A stretch of 62,783 nucleotides of DNA from contig DIKQ01000007.1 in assembly GCA_002424605.1 (NCBI GenBank), positions 1 through 62,783 of the forward strand, in the 5' to 3' direction. Shown here piece after piece: positions 7,801 to 16,900 of the stretch (the stretch's first letter is position 1; each line of letters begins with the position of its first letter). Source of the stretch: Cloacimonetes bacterium UBA5614. GTDB lineage: Bacteria; Cloacimonadota; Cloacimonadia; Cloacimonadales; Cloacimonadaceae. The notes under the pieces were generated by a model. It worked only from the letters and a program-made list of their open reading frames with translations, ran no database searches and had not been told where the DNA came from. Made by a program: the position numbers and the translations under genes.

Positions 7801-9351
7801 CTCCACTCTTTGGATAGTGCCATTGGAATCTGTGGCGGTAACATTAACTGTGATAGTGGAACCCAGATTGTGGGTAGAGCCGTTGGCAGGAGCGGTTATA
7901 GTGCAGGAAGGCATGCCCGGTGTAATGGAGGCAAGAGCTCCCTGCGCATTGACGAGTCCATAGCCGGTGTATCTGTCCCAGCCGGCGCCACCGTCGATAG
8001 TCATATCGGTTGCCGAAGTTGTCAAAGCTGTTCTTACTTGGGCAGGTGTAAGCGTGGGGTTTTTGGAAATGAGCAGAGCTGCTACTCCTGCAGCATAAGG
8101 AGTGGCGCAGGAAGTGCCGTTGAACCACATATAGTAATTGGTGGTGCTGTAACCACCTGTCCCGCTAATGTCGGTGGCAGGTAAAATGGTTGGTGCCATT
8201 ATATCAACGGCATTAGCTGCATTCTGGGTATTCACGCCATAGTTTGAGCCCCACCAGTATTCTCCGTCAGAAGAAGTGGTGCTTTTGCGTTCTCCTGTCG
8301 GGCTGGAAGCGCCAACACTGATAACGTTGGGATGATTGGAGGGATAGTCAATAGAGGAAGTATTGGCATTGGCAGTAGCGGCAAGAAGGGTTACCCCGTG
8401 ATTGTAGGCATAGGCAACCGCAGCATCTGTTGAGGGGCTGCTGCCATAGGTTATTGACGCGCCAAAGCTCATGCTGCCGACATCAACATTATTATCCCCT
8501 GCATATGTCAATGCGTTCTCAATATACGTAAACTGAAGGCTTCCTCCGGAGTCAGCTATCTTGAGCGGCATTACGGAACATCCGCCTGCCATTCCAGTAA
8601 CACCCAAAGCGTTGTTGCCGATACCGGCAGCCACACCTGAACAGGCAGTTCCGTGCCCGGGGTCTGCGCTGTCATCCTGGGGATTGCTGTCATTATCTCC
8701 AAAGTCATAACCAGCCACCAAACGCAAATCCGGGTGAGCCAGGTCAACCCCGGTATCAATTATTCCGATGATTACTGAAGCGCTTCCGAGTCCCTGAGTA
8801 TCATCCCAGGCAGCTTGGGCATTACTGTCAAAACCGATGGTTCCCACTCCCGGACCGCTGTGGCTTCCGCCCTGGTAAACAGGCAACTGGGCTGTATTAT
8901 TGTGTCCCCAGTTATTGGCATAATATGTATCATTAGGAACAAGCTGGGTGTATGCGTAGTATTCAGGGATGGCCTGTTCCACTGCTATACTTGATTTTAG
9001 ATAGGTCAGAGACCTGAGAATATCCGTACCGGTTGGCACACCAATTATGAACCAGCGGTCAAATCCGGTTTCCTTTTCCCATTGTGTGTCCTTGACTTTA
9101 CGGTGAGCACGGATTATCTTTGTAAAACTTAAGTCAGCCAGTAGATTGTCCAGTTCTTCAATCCCAAACACTTCCGCCTCAGCATACATCACTTCGGGGA
9201 TGTTTACCAGATCGTATGCATCTTTGGTAAGCTGGATTTTAACTTTGTCAGGAGCATATAAAGGACGGTTTAAGCTCTGACCGGGCATGGCGTTTGCTGA
9301 CAGCAAGGTTATCCCTATCAGCAGCATTGCAAATATAAAAAGTTTACGCAT
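4882..9351 (-). CDS. secreted subtilisin-family (S8) protease, multidomain, 1489 aa
   Basis: RBS AGAGGAGAA precedes the ATG. The signal peptide (to about 25) is followed by a propeptide-like region with IIRAHRKVKD. The S8 catalytic domain has a complete triad: Asp199 (IIDTG), His233 (GHGTACSG) and Ser414 (NGTSCATP). Then come an Ig-like domain, a MAM/jelly-roll-like module (EGFETGNFS), an Fn3 domain, a second beta-rich module (SLHGQAVYTA), two ASH/choice-of-anchor-like repeats (PTTLSYGTVLIN; GKPTIGLSATTF), KRE9/KNH-like Ser-Thr repeats and a final Fn3-like tail ending GFYRIVAVRN. It should degrade extracellular protein, supplying amino acids to the cell. The catalytic half closely resembles the S8 protease ending at 13946, while the C-terminal half closely resembles the M6 protease between them, so the gene looks like a recombinant. 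Confidence 0.92.
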   Translation of the reverse strand: MRKLFIFAMLLIGITLLSANAMPGQSLNRPLYAPDKVKIQLTKDAYDLVNIPEVMYAEAEVFGIEELDNLLADLSFTKIIRAHRKVKDTQWEKETGFDRWFIIGVPTGTDILRSLTYLKSSIAVEQAIPEYYAYTQLVPNDTYYANNWGHNNTAQLPVYQGGSHSGPGVGTIGFDSNAQAAWDDTQGLGSASVIIGIIDTGVDLAHPDLRLVAGYDFGDNDSNPQDDSADPGHGTACSGVAAGIGNNALGVTGMAGGCSVMPLKIADSGGSLQFTYIENALTYAGDNNVDVGSMSFGASITYGSSPSTDAAVAYAYNHGVTLLAATANANTSSIDYPSNHPNVISVGASSPTGERKSTTSSDGEYWWGSNYGVNTQNAANAVDIMAPTILPATDISGTGGYSTTNYYMWFNGTSCATPYAAGVAALLISKNPTLTPAQVRTALTTSATDMTIDGGAGWDRYTGYGLVNAQGALASITPGMPSCTITAPANGSTHNLGSTITVNVTATDSNGTIQRVEFYLDGAGTPSYTDYSSPYSWNWNTTGATGGSHTITAKAYDNESNMASSSITVILLAPANEGFETGNFSAYPWVQSGTAPWTVQSASAFSGTYAAKSGTITHNQASTMAVTLNITSSGTISFYQSISSESNYDFLKFYIDNVEQGSWSGTGSWSFQSYAVSAGNREFKWTYSKDSSVSSGSDCAWVDHIIFPPHNPPNPYQPPQNFTASPGNGFVNLTWQAPASGTPTGYKIFKNSSLLTTVTGLSYTDNAVVNGTTYSYYLKAVYSGGESDPTPTVQATPANVTSAIIGSGTSSNGTTIACPINVYYESLHGQAVYTAVELNAAGVIGPVTITELGFNITGLPTLAMPNYLIRMNHTTASNVSNWIPASGMTTVWTTVSYQPISTGWNMLTLSTPFVWNGTDNIVIDTAFGDIGAWTQSGTTQYTTVTNGYRYVRADESDQTDVFTGGSTSTYRPNIQITFFSDVPEVPEINVTPTTLSYGTVLINTTTSNSFTISNPGTGNLSGNITTPAGYTVALAGRASERPAQTEVVSASRTAVTRNTLPYTIAEGGSSSFTVTFAPTAVQAYNGTITITHNADGASRTVSVTGQGGKPTIGLSATTFTANLAPGQTNNQSLTVSNSGNMTLNYGLVIAGSPSWLTINGGSSASNSIVAGGASQNITIGFNSAGMSPGTYNATINGTSNDPANSAFNVSVTLTVRVPITITSPVSGASWAGGSLQNIVWNYTGAGTTVTFHYSLNAGVTWINGGVLNTVSGTNSYGWIVPNYPTSSCRVRLTDSVSPNYAVSSNLFSITAPVSPLITVVSPNGGENWVIDSTYNITWTHNLLHPDVMLYYSLNNGSSWNYIATVAASAQSYAWNTPSTTSTQCLVRIVDTLDSYALDVSNNVFSLVIPAPPSTPDNVAVSYNASNGSVAISWNASTGNPTGYNVFFSESVDFTSYSLLAYVPAPQTGYNDPVAYMRPWGFYRIVAVRN

Positions 9352-9428
9352 AAGTTCTCCTCTGCATTATTTCTTATATATTTAATTTCCATGAATTCAA
9401 TATTTGATGCTCACACACCATTACATCA

Positions 9429-9457
9429 CAGATAGGAGACACTCAGCATTCTGTCAA
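9429..9457 (-). promoter_or_regulatory. possible promoter of the first S8 protease
   Basis: On the minus strand TTGACA (9457-9452) and TATCTG (9434-9429) are 17 bases apart and lie about 75 bases before the ATG at 9351. The -10 box matches poorly. Confidence 0.35.
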
Positions 9458-9460
9458 TAA

Positions 9461-9492
9461 AAAAAGAGTGAGCTACACCAGGCAGCTCACTC
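9461..9492 (-). terminator. terminator of the M6 protease gene
   Basis: GAGTGAGCT at 9466-9474 pairs with AGCTCACTC at 9484-9492 (9 bp, loop of nine). On the minus strand the stem is followed by a run of T, 21 bases after the stop codon at 9513. Confidence 0.8.
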
Positions 9493-9512
9493 CAGAGGGT
9501 TGTATTGTTTTA

Positions 9513-12500
9513 TCAGTTTCTTACTGCGACTATCCTGTAGAAAGCATGAGGACGGGTTCCAGCCAGAGGGTCTGTAAAGCTGGTCTGCTGAATAGGTACA
9601 TATCCCAGTAAAACCTCATCGGAAAAGTCCGGATGCGTAGCCATGAAGATGTTGTAGCCGGTTGGGTTTCCGGAAGAGGGTGTCCACGATATAGTTGCCG
9701 ACCCTGTACTTTGGTTATATGAAACTTCAACGTTAACCGGTACGGAAGGCGGAGCGGGATTTACTAAGCTGAAAGTGCTGTTGCTTACATCCAGGGCATA
9801 ACTGTCCAGCGCATCCACAATTCTGACCAGGCATTGGGTGGAGGTGGTGGAAGGAGTATTCCAGGCATAGCTTTGCGCAGAAGCTGCCACCGTGGAGAGA
9901 TAATTCCAAGAGGAGCCGTTGTCCAGGGAGTAATAGAGCATTACTTCGGGGTGCAGAAGGTTGTGCGTCCAGGTGATGTTGTGAGAGCTGTTGATATCCC
10001 AAGACTCTCCGCCGTTGGGTGAAGTTACCGTTAATAACGGAACCGAAGGCGCTGAGATAGTAAACAGGTTACTGATCTTCTCTGCATACGGCGCGATGCT
10101 GTCCACCAGCTTAATCCTGCTGTTAGCAGAAGCATGGTTCGGCACAATCCAGCCGTAAGTGTTGGAGCCATAAATCGCATTGATAACATCTCCGTCATTC
10201 CAGGATAATCCATCATCAAAGGAGTAATACATATGCACGGATGTTCCAGCGCCACTGTAGCCAAAGACTATGTTTCTGAGGCTTCCTCCAGGCCAGTTGG
10301 CTCCTGCTGCCGGAGCGGTGATGGCGATGGGTATCCTGACCGTCAGGTTGGCTGTGATATCCTGGCTGGGTAGGGACGGATCATTGGAAGTGCAAACTAT
10401 AGTAGCACTATACGTTCCTGGAGCCATTCCGGCTGCATTAAATCTAACCAGGATGTTCTGAGCCGGACCTCCGGCTACGATGGTGTTACTTACTGTATCA
10501 GTAGTATTAATGGTCAGCCAGGATGGGCTGCCGGAGATGGTCAGAGTATAGTTCAGGGCAAGATTACCGCTGTTAGATACAGTCAGGGTTTGGTTGTTGG
10601 TCTGTCCCGGAGCCAGGTTAGTCGTGAAAGTAACGGCAGAGAGCCCGATGGTCGGTTTACCACCCTGTCCTGTAAGGGCGATTGTCTTACTTGGATCATC
10701 AGCATTATGAGTAATGGTAACGTTTCCATTGTATGCCTGAACAGCAGTCGGCGTGAAAGTAATATTAAAATATGATAGACTTCCAGCAGGTATGGTGTAA
10801 TCAATCGTATTACGCACGGGATTTTCTTGTCTCACAGGCGAAGCAGTTCTATCTCGTTCAGTACGGGACTGGCTGTTTAAGATGATATCAGAGCTTTTCT
10901 CCTGCCTGTATGAATTGGTGACAACATATCCCATAGGAGTGGTGATACTGCCTGTCAGTGGTAAATCACCTGTGTTTTGGATAGTAAAGTTTTGGACTGT
11001 CATCGTGTTTATCATTCTGGTGTCAAATGACAATTCCTCAGGTGCGACAACTATCTCCGGACCCGAAAACTGCGAGAAGTATGCCAATCTTACGTTGGGA
11101 CGATAGGAGGTAACGGAGCCGCCAGTGAAAACATCCGTTTCATCCACTGAATCGCTGCGGACATACCTGTAGCCGTTTGAGACTGATGAATACTGAACCG
11201 TTCCGGTGGAAGAATAGGTGGAAACCAGTCCAAAAGCAGTGTCGATGACTATGTTATCAGTTCCGTTCCAGACAAAGGGTGTTGAAAGATTCAGCATCTC
11301 AAACCCGCCTGCCGTGGGCATATAGGAAGGGTTAGTATAAACCGTTGTCATCCCTGCAGATGTCTGCCAGTTTGCCACATTGGTATCTGATGTGTGTTTC
11401 ATCCTTACAACAAAAGCGGGCAGTGCGAGGTCTGGGACAGAATTTATATAAAAGCCGATTTGTGTGATGGTAACCGGTCCGTTAATTCCTGCAGCGGTCA
11501 GTTCTGCTGCCGTATAAACGGATTGGCCATGCAGGCTCTTGTACCAGATATTTATCGGGCATCCTTCAGAAGTTCCTGTTGTTGCGGTTCCGGAACCCAG
11601 TGTGACAGTTAAACCGGGAGTGACATTCACTACGTTGGAAGTGTCAGACTCCCCGTTGGGACTGGTATAAACCGCAGTAACATGATAGGCATAGGTGACC
11701 CCGTTGGTCAGCCCGGAATTGGTATATGTGAGGCCGGTTGTAGTCGCATGATACACGGAATTGCGGTAAATCTTATAACTGGAGGGAGTTCCGGATTCCG
11801 GCGCAGACCAGTTAAGTATCACCTGCTGATTGCCGGAAACGCCTGTAAGATTGAGGGGAGGGTTATACACCGGAACAGGCCAGCCGATATGGTCCACCCA
11901 GGCGCAATCCGAACCTGTATTTACGCTGCCGTCCTTCATATATTCCCATTTAAAGGTTCTGTTTCCCACTGCAACGTCATAAGCAGCCATTGCCCAGGCG
12001 GTAGTTCCTGACCATTGACCCTGCAGCACTCCGTCTATGTAAAACTTCAGGTAATCATAGTTTGCTTCAGAAGAAACCTTGTAAAAGAAGGTCACCTGTC
12101 CTGGGATTTCAATATTCTGGGTCATCTGCATGGCAGAGGTCTGGTTATGTGTAATGGTGCCGGATTTGGCAGATTTTACTCCCGAATAAAATGTAGTGGT
12201 ATCCACCGTCCAGTTTGCATTTCCGGAGAATGTCCAGGGAGGTGTCAGTATGCCGTTTTCAAATCCTTCATTCAGGGTAAGTGTCGGGTCTATGTTGCTG
12301 TAGGTAAAGCTGATGGTGGTGCCAGCTGAACTTCCGATGGAATGCAGATATAGACCTCCATTGGAGCCGTCCTGCAGGAAGGGGGCAGGATTGGTATAAG
12401 GGTTTATCATTGTCCTGCCGGTTTCCAAACTGTAATTAGCGCTGCTGACCGTACCGTTGACCGTGGTGGTTCCATTCGGCCGGTACACATAGACCTCATC

Positions 12501-13814
12501 GGGAGGGCCGGAAGCGTTGCCGTTGCCGGCGGAAGTGTCAATCCTATACACCAGCAGACCGCTGCCGGGAAGGCTGTTTTCAAAGGTGCCCGTCTTTTTG
12601 CGGAATTCCACCACATAATACTGGGATGAACTGTATGGAGAATTTATCCGGTAGGCATTGTTTGTTGAGGAGCTGAGGGGATTGAGCGTATAGGTGCCGG
12701 GTGTGTTGATAACCGGGATGCTGGATATCCATCCGCCATATTTCGATTTCATATATGCGCCCATGTGCTGGGGCGGATTGGCATTATTTTCCATCAGGTC
12801 CCAGGGTCCCACCGGCGAAATCCCGTCACTGGTGTAATGATATAGGTCTGGAGCGCCCAGCGAATGATACATTTCATGACACAACACTCCATTACCGGCG
12901 GAATTGGTGAATTCGGACAACTGGAAATTGAAGTCATAAACTCGTTTGCTGTTGATGTAAACATACTGGGTATAAAGCGACCACCTGTGGGGCCAGAGCA
13001 GCTCTGCCCAGCCGTCGGAAGCGCCTTTGATGATAAAGACCACGTTATCCACCCTGCCGTCGTTATCGCCGTCCAGGTTCAGCGAAGTGGGAATCTGGCT
13101 GCGAACTCCGATGACTGCATTCACCAGCAGGGTATGTTCCCTGTTTGTCCTTTCTGTGTCACCGCTATAGCCAATAGGGTTAGTCGTGGCGTTATAGGGG
13201 CTGTAATAGGCGCGCGGGTTACTGTCCTGCCAGGAGACGACCATCGAGGTAGGGGTAGGATAAAAAGTGGATGGAATGTTGAGAGCGCCGTATGACGCTT
13301 CCTGGAAATAGGACTGCATGGTGTTGCCCGTAGTGCCATTGAATTTGCTGTCATAATTGGCAATGGTTTCGCCGAATTCCGTCTGGTCCGAAAACCGGAT
13401 AAAAATCACGATATTGTTCAGGGTGCCGGATGTGGGTGCTCTGCCCTGGTCTTCAGTCCGCATCAGGAGCTGTTTTTCCCTGCGAACTTCTCCCATCCTC
13501 TCCGCTGAGATATTTTGCCAGGGAGCGATGCCCGAAGCGGCAGGATTATCCTGCAGAGCTATCAGGGGAGTATAAACAAGGTTGTTATTGATGAAAGTAA
13601 CGTACTTATACCAGCCGTCGCTGTCCTGTTTTATGGTATAGCCATTCTCGTCATGTAGCCAGTTATAATACTCATCCCCGGTTGCATAAAGGGAGATGGG
13701 TTTGCCGTCCGGCTGCTGCAGTTTAAGAGGCATCCTGGTCAGATATGCTGCATTCAGCAGGGTTGCCAGGGCCATCAAGATAAAAATAAGTGCCAATCTT
13801 GTTTTGCCAGTCAT
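9513..13814 (-). CDS. secreted M6-family (immune-inhibitor-A-like) metalloprotease, 1433 aa
   Basis: A signal peptide (residues 1 to about 23) leads into an N-terminal M6 proregion (SLYATGDEYYNWLHDENGYT). The M6 catalytic domain carries the zinc motif HEMYHSLGAPD (His313, Glu314, His317, Asp323). From about residue 500 the modules are MAM-like (EGFENGILT), Fn3, a beta module (SLHGQSVYTA), two ASH-like repeats, KRE9-like repeats and the tail ending AFYRIVAVRN. It should cleave extracellular proteins with Zn(2+). The C-terminal modules are nearly identical in places to those of the S8 protease at 4882-9351, including long shared DNA stretches near 5200 and 9830. RBS ACAGGAT lies just before the start. 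It is flanked by its own promoter and terminator, so it is likely a single-gene transcript. Confidence 0.9.
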   Translation of the reverse strand: MTGKTRLALIFILMALATLLNAAYLTRMPLKLQQPDGKPISLYATGDEYYNWLHDENGYTIKQDSDGWYKYVTFINNNLVYTPLIALQDNPAASGIAPWQNISAERMGEVRREKQLLMRTEDQGRAPTSGTLNNIVIFIRFSDQTEFGETIANYDSKFNGTTGNTMQSYFQEASYGALNIPSTFYPTPTSMVVSWQDSNPRAYYSPYNATTNPIGYSGDTERTNREHTLLVNAVIGVRSQIPTSLNLDGDNDGRVDNVVFIIKGASDGWAELLWPHRWSLYTQYVYINSKRVYDFNFQLSEFTNSAGNGVLCHEMYHSLGAPDLYHYTSDGISPVGPWDLMENNANPPQHMGAYMKSKYGGWISSIPVINTPGTYTLNPLSSSTNNAYRINSPYSSSQYYVVEFRKKTGTFENSLPGSGLLVYRIDTSAGNGNASGPPDEVYVYRPNGTTTVNGTVSSANYSLETGRTMINPYTNPAPFLQDGSNGGLYLHSIGSSAGTTISFTYSNIDPTLTLNEGFENGILTPPWTFSGNANWTVDTTTFYSGVKSAKSGTITHNQTSAMQMTQNIEIPGQVTFFYKVSSEANYDYLKFYIDGVLQGQWSGTTAWAMAAYDVAVGNRTFKWEYMKDGSVNTGSDCAWVDHIGWPVPVYNPPLNLTGVSGNQQVILNWSAPESGTPSSYKIYRNSVYHATTTGLTYTNSGLTNGVTYAYHVTAVYTSPNGESDTSNVVNVTPGLTVTLGSGTATTGTSEGCPINIWYKSLHGQSVYTAAELTAAGINGPVTITQIGFYINSVPDLALPAFVVRMKHTSDTNVANWQTSAGMTTVYTNPSYMPTAGGFEMLNLSTPFVWNGTDNIVIDTAFGLVSTYSSTGTVQYSSVSNGYRYVRSDSVDETDVFTGGSVTSYRPNVRLAYFSQFSGPEIVVAPEELSFDTRMINTMTVQNFTIQNTGDLPLTGSITTPMGYVVTNSYRQEKSSDIILNSQSRTERDRTASPVRQENPVRNTIDYTIPAGSLSYFNITFTPTAVQAYNGNVTITHNADDPSKTIALTGQGGKPTIGLSAVTFTTNLAPGQTNNQTLTVSNSGNLALNYTLTISGSPSWLTINTTDTVSNTIVAGGPAQNILVRFNAAGMAPGTYSATIVCTSNDPSLPSQDITANLTVRIPIAITAPAAGANWPGGSLRNIVFGYSGAGTSVHMYYSFDDGLSWNDGDVINAIYGSNTYGWIVPNHASANSRIKLVDSIAPYAEKISNLFTISAPSVPLLTVTSPNGGESWDINSSHNITWTHNLLHPEVMLYYSLDNGSSWNYLSTVAASAQSYAWNTPSTTSTQCLVRIVDALDSYALDVSNSTFSLVNPAPPSVPVNVEVSYNQSTGSATISWTPSSGNPTGYNIFMATHPDFSDEVLLGYVPIQQTSFTDPLAGTRPHAFYRIVAVRN

Positions 13815-13876
13815 ACTACTATCCTGTTTTTATTTATATAATCTCTTCTGATTTCAAAGGACTTCGCCTGATACAC

Positions 13877-13906
13877 ATAATCCCTGAAAATAGTTACATT
13901 TGTCAA
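13877..13906 (-). promoter_or_regulatory. promoter of the M6 protease gene
   Basis: On the minus strand TTGACA (13906-13901) is followed after 18 bases by GATTAT (13882-13877), about 60 bases before the ATG at 13814. Confidence 0.5.
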
Positions 13907-13945
13907 CCTTTTTAGCTGAGAAGCATGTCTCCCGATGCCGGAAAC

Positions 13946-16900
13946 CTAATCCCTGACTGCCACCACCCGGTAAAATCCCGGCTGCCTTTTTGATGACATG
14001 GAGTCTGCAAAGCTGGTCTGCGACGCTGGGACAAATGCCAGTTTACGGGCATGGGAGAAATCAGGATTGGCGGAAAAGAGAATGTAATATCCTGCTACAT
14101 TGCCTTCGGGAGCAGTCCAGGACAAGATATTCTGTCCGTTGGTCTGCACGCAGCTTGCTTCGATGTAACCAGCCGGGGCATTATCCCGGGACGACACATA
14201 CAATGTGACGGGTATGGTAAAGACAGTGCTGAAGGGGTCGTTGCTGGTTCCGCTGATTACTGCGTTGTAAGTGCCGGGGGTCATTCCGGTTGTGTTAAAC
14301 GACACATTATAGCTTTTTTCTCCGGAAAGGGGAGCCAGACTGCCTGTGGCGGAAAGAGACCCATTGATGCTGAGCCAGGCGGGGTTGCCGGTAAGGGTCA
14401 GGCTATATTGCAGAGGCATATTGCCGGGATTGGAAATATTCAGCAGTTGGATTTCCGTCTGTCCTGCAAGCAGGGTCACCTGCAGGGCAAGGGGGGCAAA
14501 GGCGAGGGTGGGCTTTCCGCCGGTTCCCGTGAGGTGAATGGCTTTATGGTCACCACCGGCATTGTGCGCTACCGAGATTTTCCCATTATAATCCTGCAAA
14601 GCTGTGGGACTGAATATCAGGATAAAATCTTCCGTATCATCAGGAGCGATGTTGTAGCCGATGGTATTGCGTTCCTCCGCATCTGAAATTCCGATTTTCG
14701 ATGAGCCGGCATCTCTTACCGCAGCGGAAAATACGCTATAGCCGGCAGGGGTTGTGATGCTTCCCCACAGGTTGGCTGTGCCTGTATTGCTGATGCTGAA
14801 ACTGTGCGCATCGGTGGTATTAATCAGGACAATTCCGCAGTCAAATGCCCCATCGGAAATCTCTATCACGGGCGCGGTGGACAGGTCAACCGCATTGAGC
14901 ACCACGGGAATCTGCACTGTGGAATTGATTGCGCTGTTGCTGGTGATGGTAATTACGGAGTTATATGTGCCTCCGGTCATTCCAGTGGTGTCAAATCCCA
15001 GCGTGATATTGGCGGTTCCGATGCCTGTGATGACTCCGCCGGCGCTGCTGGCACCGTTCAGGGTAATCCAGGGCGTGGCTTCACCCACCTGTTTGCTGAC
15101 CACTATCTTATCCAGGCAGACGCCGTAACCGTATCTGGCGGTGCCTTCAAAGGCGATGTAATATGTTCCCGAAAGGTTGGGCAGGCTGATGATTTCCTGT
15201 ACCCAGTCTTCGATATTGTTGGTGTAAGCGGTTAGCAGCGTCCAGGTTCCGGTTGCCGAAGTGCGGTAATAAACCCTCAGTTCGTCCTGGTTGCCGTTCC
15301 ACACTTCCTGCGCATGCCAGAAGGACAGGGTTGCCGGAGCGGTTCCAGACAGGTCCAGAGCCGGTGTAATCAGCCTGGTCACCCTGGGAGTGGTTCCGGT
15401 GTAAAACAGCCGGGCATTGTAAGTGCCGTCATAGGCAAAGGGCGGATTTGCGCCGATTCCGCCGGCGGCATAAGCCCAGGAAGTGGTGTAGCTCACATAT
15501 TGCTGGGTCCACCCGGCGGGGATTGACGTAGTGGTAAAAGTTTCATCCAGCACAACCATTGCTCCGGTGGGCACGGATGCGTTCCAGTTCAGGTCCTGCG
15601 AGCCGGAATTGCTGAGCGTGAGCGTCTGCGTCAGCATCTGGTTGGTGGGCATGTTTTGCAGGACAGTCCCCGGGGTCCAGGCGATGTTTGCCGGAGTGGG
15701 AATATTGTGGGGAGGGAAATTGATGTGATCCAGCCAGGCGCAATCGCTGCCTGTACTTACCGCCCCGTCCTTGGAATAGGTCCATTTGAATTCATGGTTT
15801 CCGGTGGTGACGGGGTAGGAGCGCATGGTCCAGGCGACTGTTCCCGCCCAGGCGCCCATCTGCACGTTATCTATGTAGAAATAGAGATAATCATAGCTCG
15901 GCTCGGATGAAACCTTTTGGTAAAAGGTGACATTGCCGGGAGAGGTCACATTTATCAGGACGGAAATCGTACTGGTCTGGTTGTGGGTGATTGCCCCGCT
16001 TTTTGCGGCGTAGGTGCCGGAGAAGGTGTCCGAGTTTTGTATCACCCAGTTCATGTTTCCGCTCTGGTTCCAGGGGTAGAGGGAAAAATCTCCGCTTTCA
16101 AAACCTTCGTTGGCTGGTGCCAGCAGATTGATGGTTATCTGGCTGGAAGCCATGTTGTTCACGTTATCATAGGCGCGCGCCTGGATGGTGTGGCTGCCGC
16201 CGGTGAATCCCGTGGTGTCCCAGGTCCAGGTGTAGGGAGCTGTATTGTCCGTGTGAATTGGTGTTGTACCGCCATCCAGGTGAAAATCCACTCTGGTGAT
16301 GGTTCCATCCGAATCCGTGGCATTCACGGTGACCGTTATGGTAGTGCCCAGCTCAAAGGTAGTGCCTCCTGCCGGTGCAGTTATGGAACAGGAGGGCATG
16401 CCGGGAGCTATGATTGCCAGGGCTCCCTGAGCGTTTACCATCCCGTAGCCGGTGTATCTGTCCCAGCCCGCCCCGCCGTCCAGCGTCATATCTGTGGCGG
16501 TGGAGGTCATGGCTGCCTTGACCTGGGCAGGAGTCAGGGTCGGGTCCTTGGAAAGCAGCAGAGCTGCCACTCCGGCTGCGTAAGGCGTGGCGCAGGAGGT
16601 GCCGTTGAACCACATATAATAATTGTTGCTGCTGTATCCTGCCGTTCCGCTGATATCGGTGGCGGGCAAAATCGTAGGCGCCATTACGTCCACGGCATTG
16701 GCGGCGTTCTGGGTGGTGACTCCGTAATTGGAACCCCACCAATATTCCCCGTCTGAGGAAGAGGTGCTTTTGCGTTGTCCGGTGGGGCTGGCAGCGCCAA
16801 CGCTGATGACATTGGGATGATTGGAGGGGTATTGGATGGTGGAGCTATTACCGTTGCCTGTGGCGGCAAAGAGGACCACTCCGTGATTGTAGGCATAGGC

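Noticed and set aside
7552..8184. 210-codon plus-strand frame with Cys/Gly-rich product inside the S8 protease
   Set aside because: Antisense shadow of the catalytic domain; the minus-strand frame carries the full S8 triad.
15917..16756. 279-codon plus-strand frame inside the second S8 protease
   Set aside because: Antisense shadow of conserved protease sequence; it has no signal or domain of its own.
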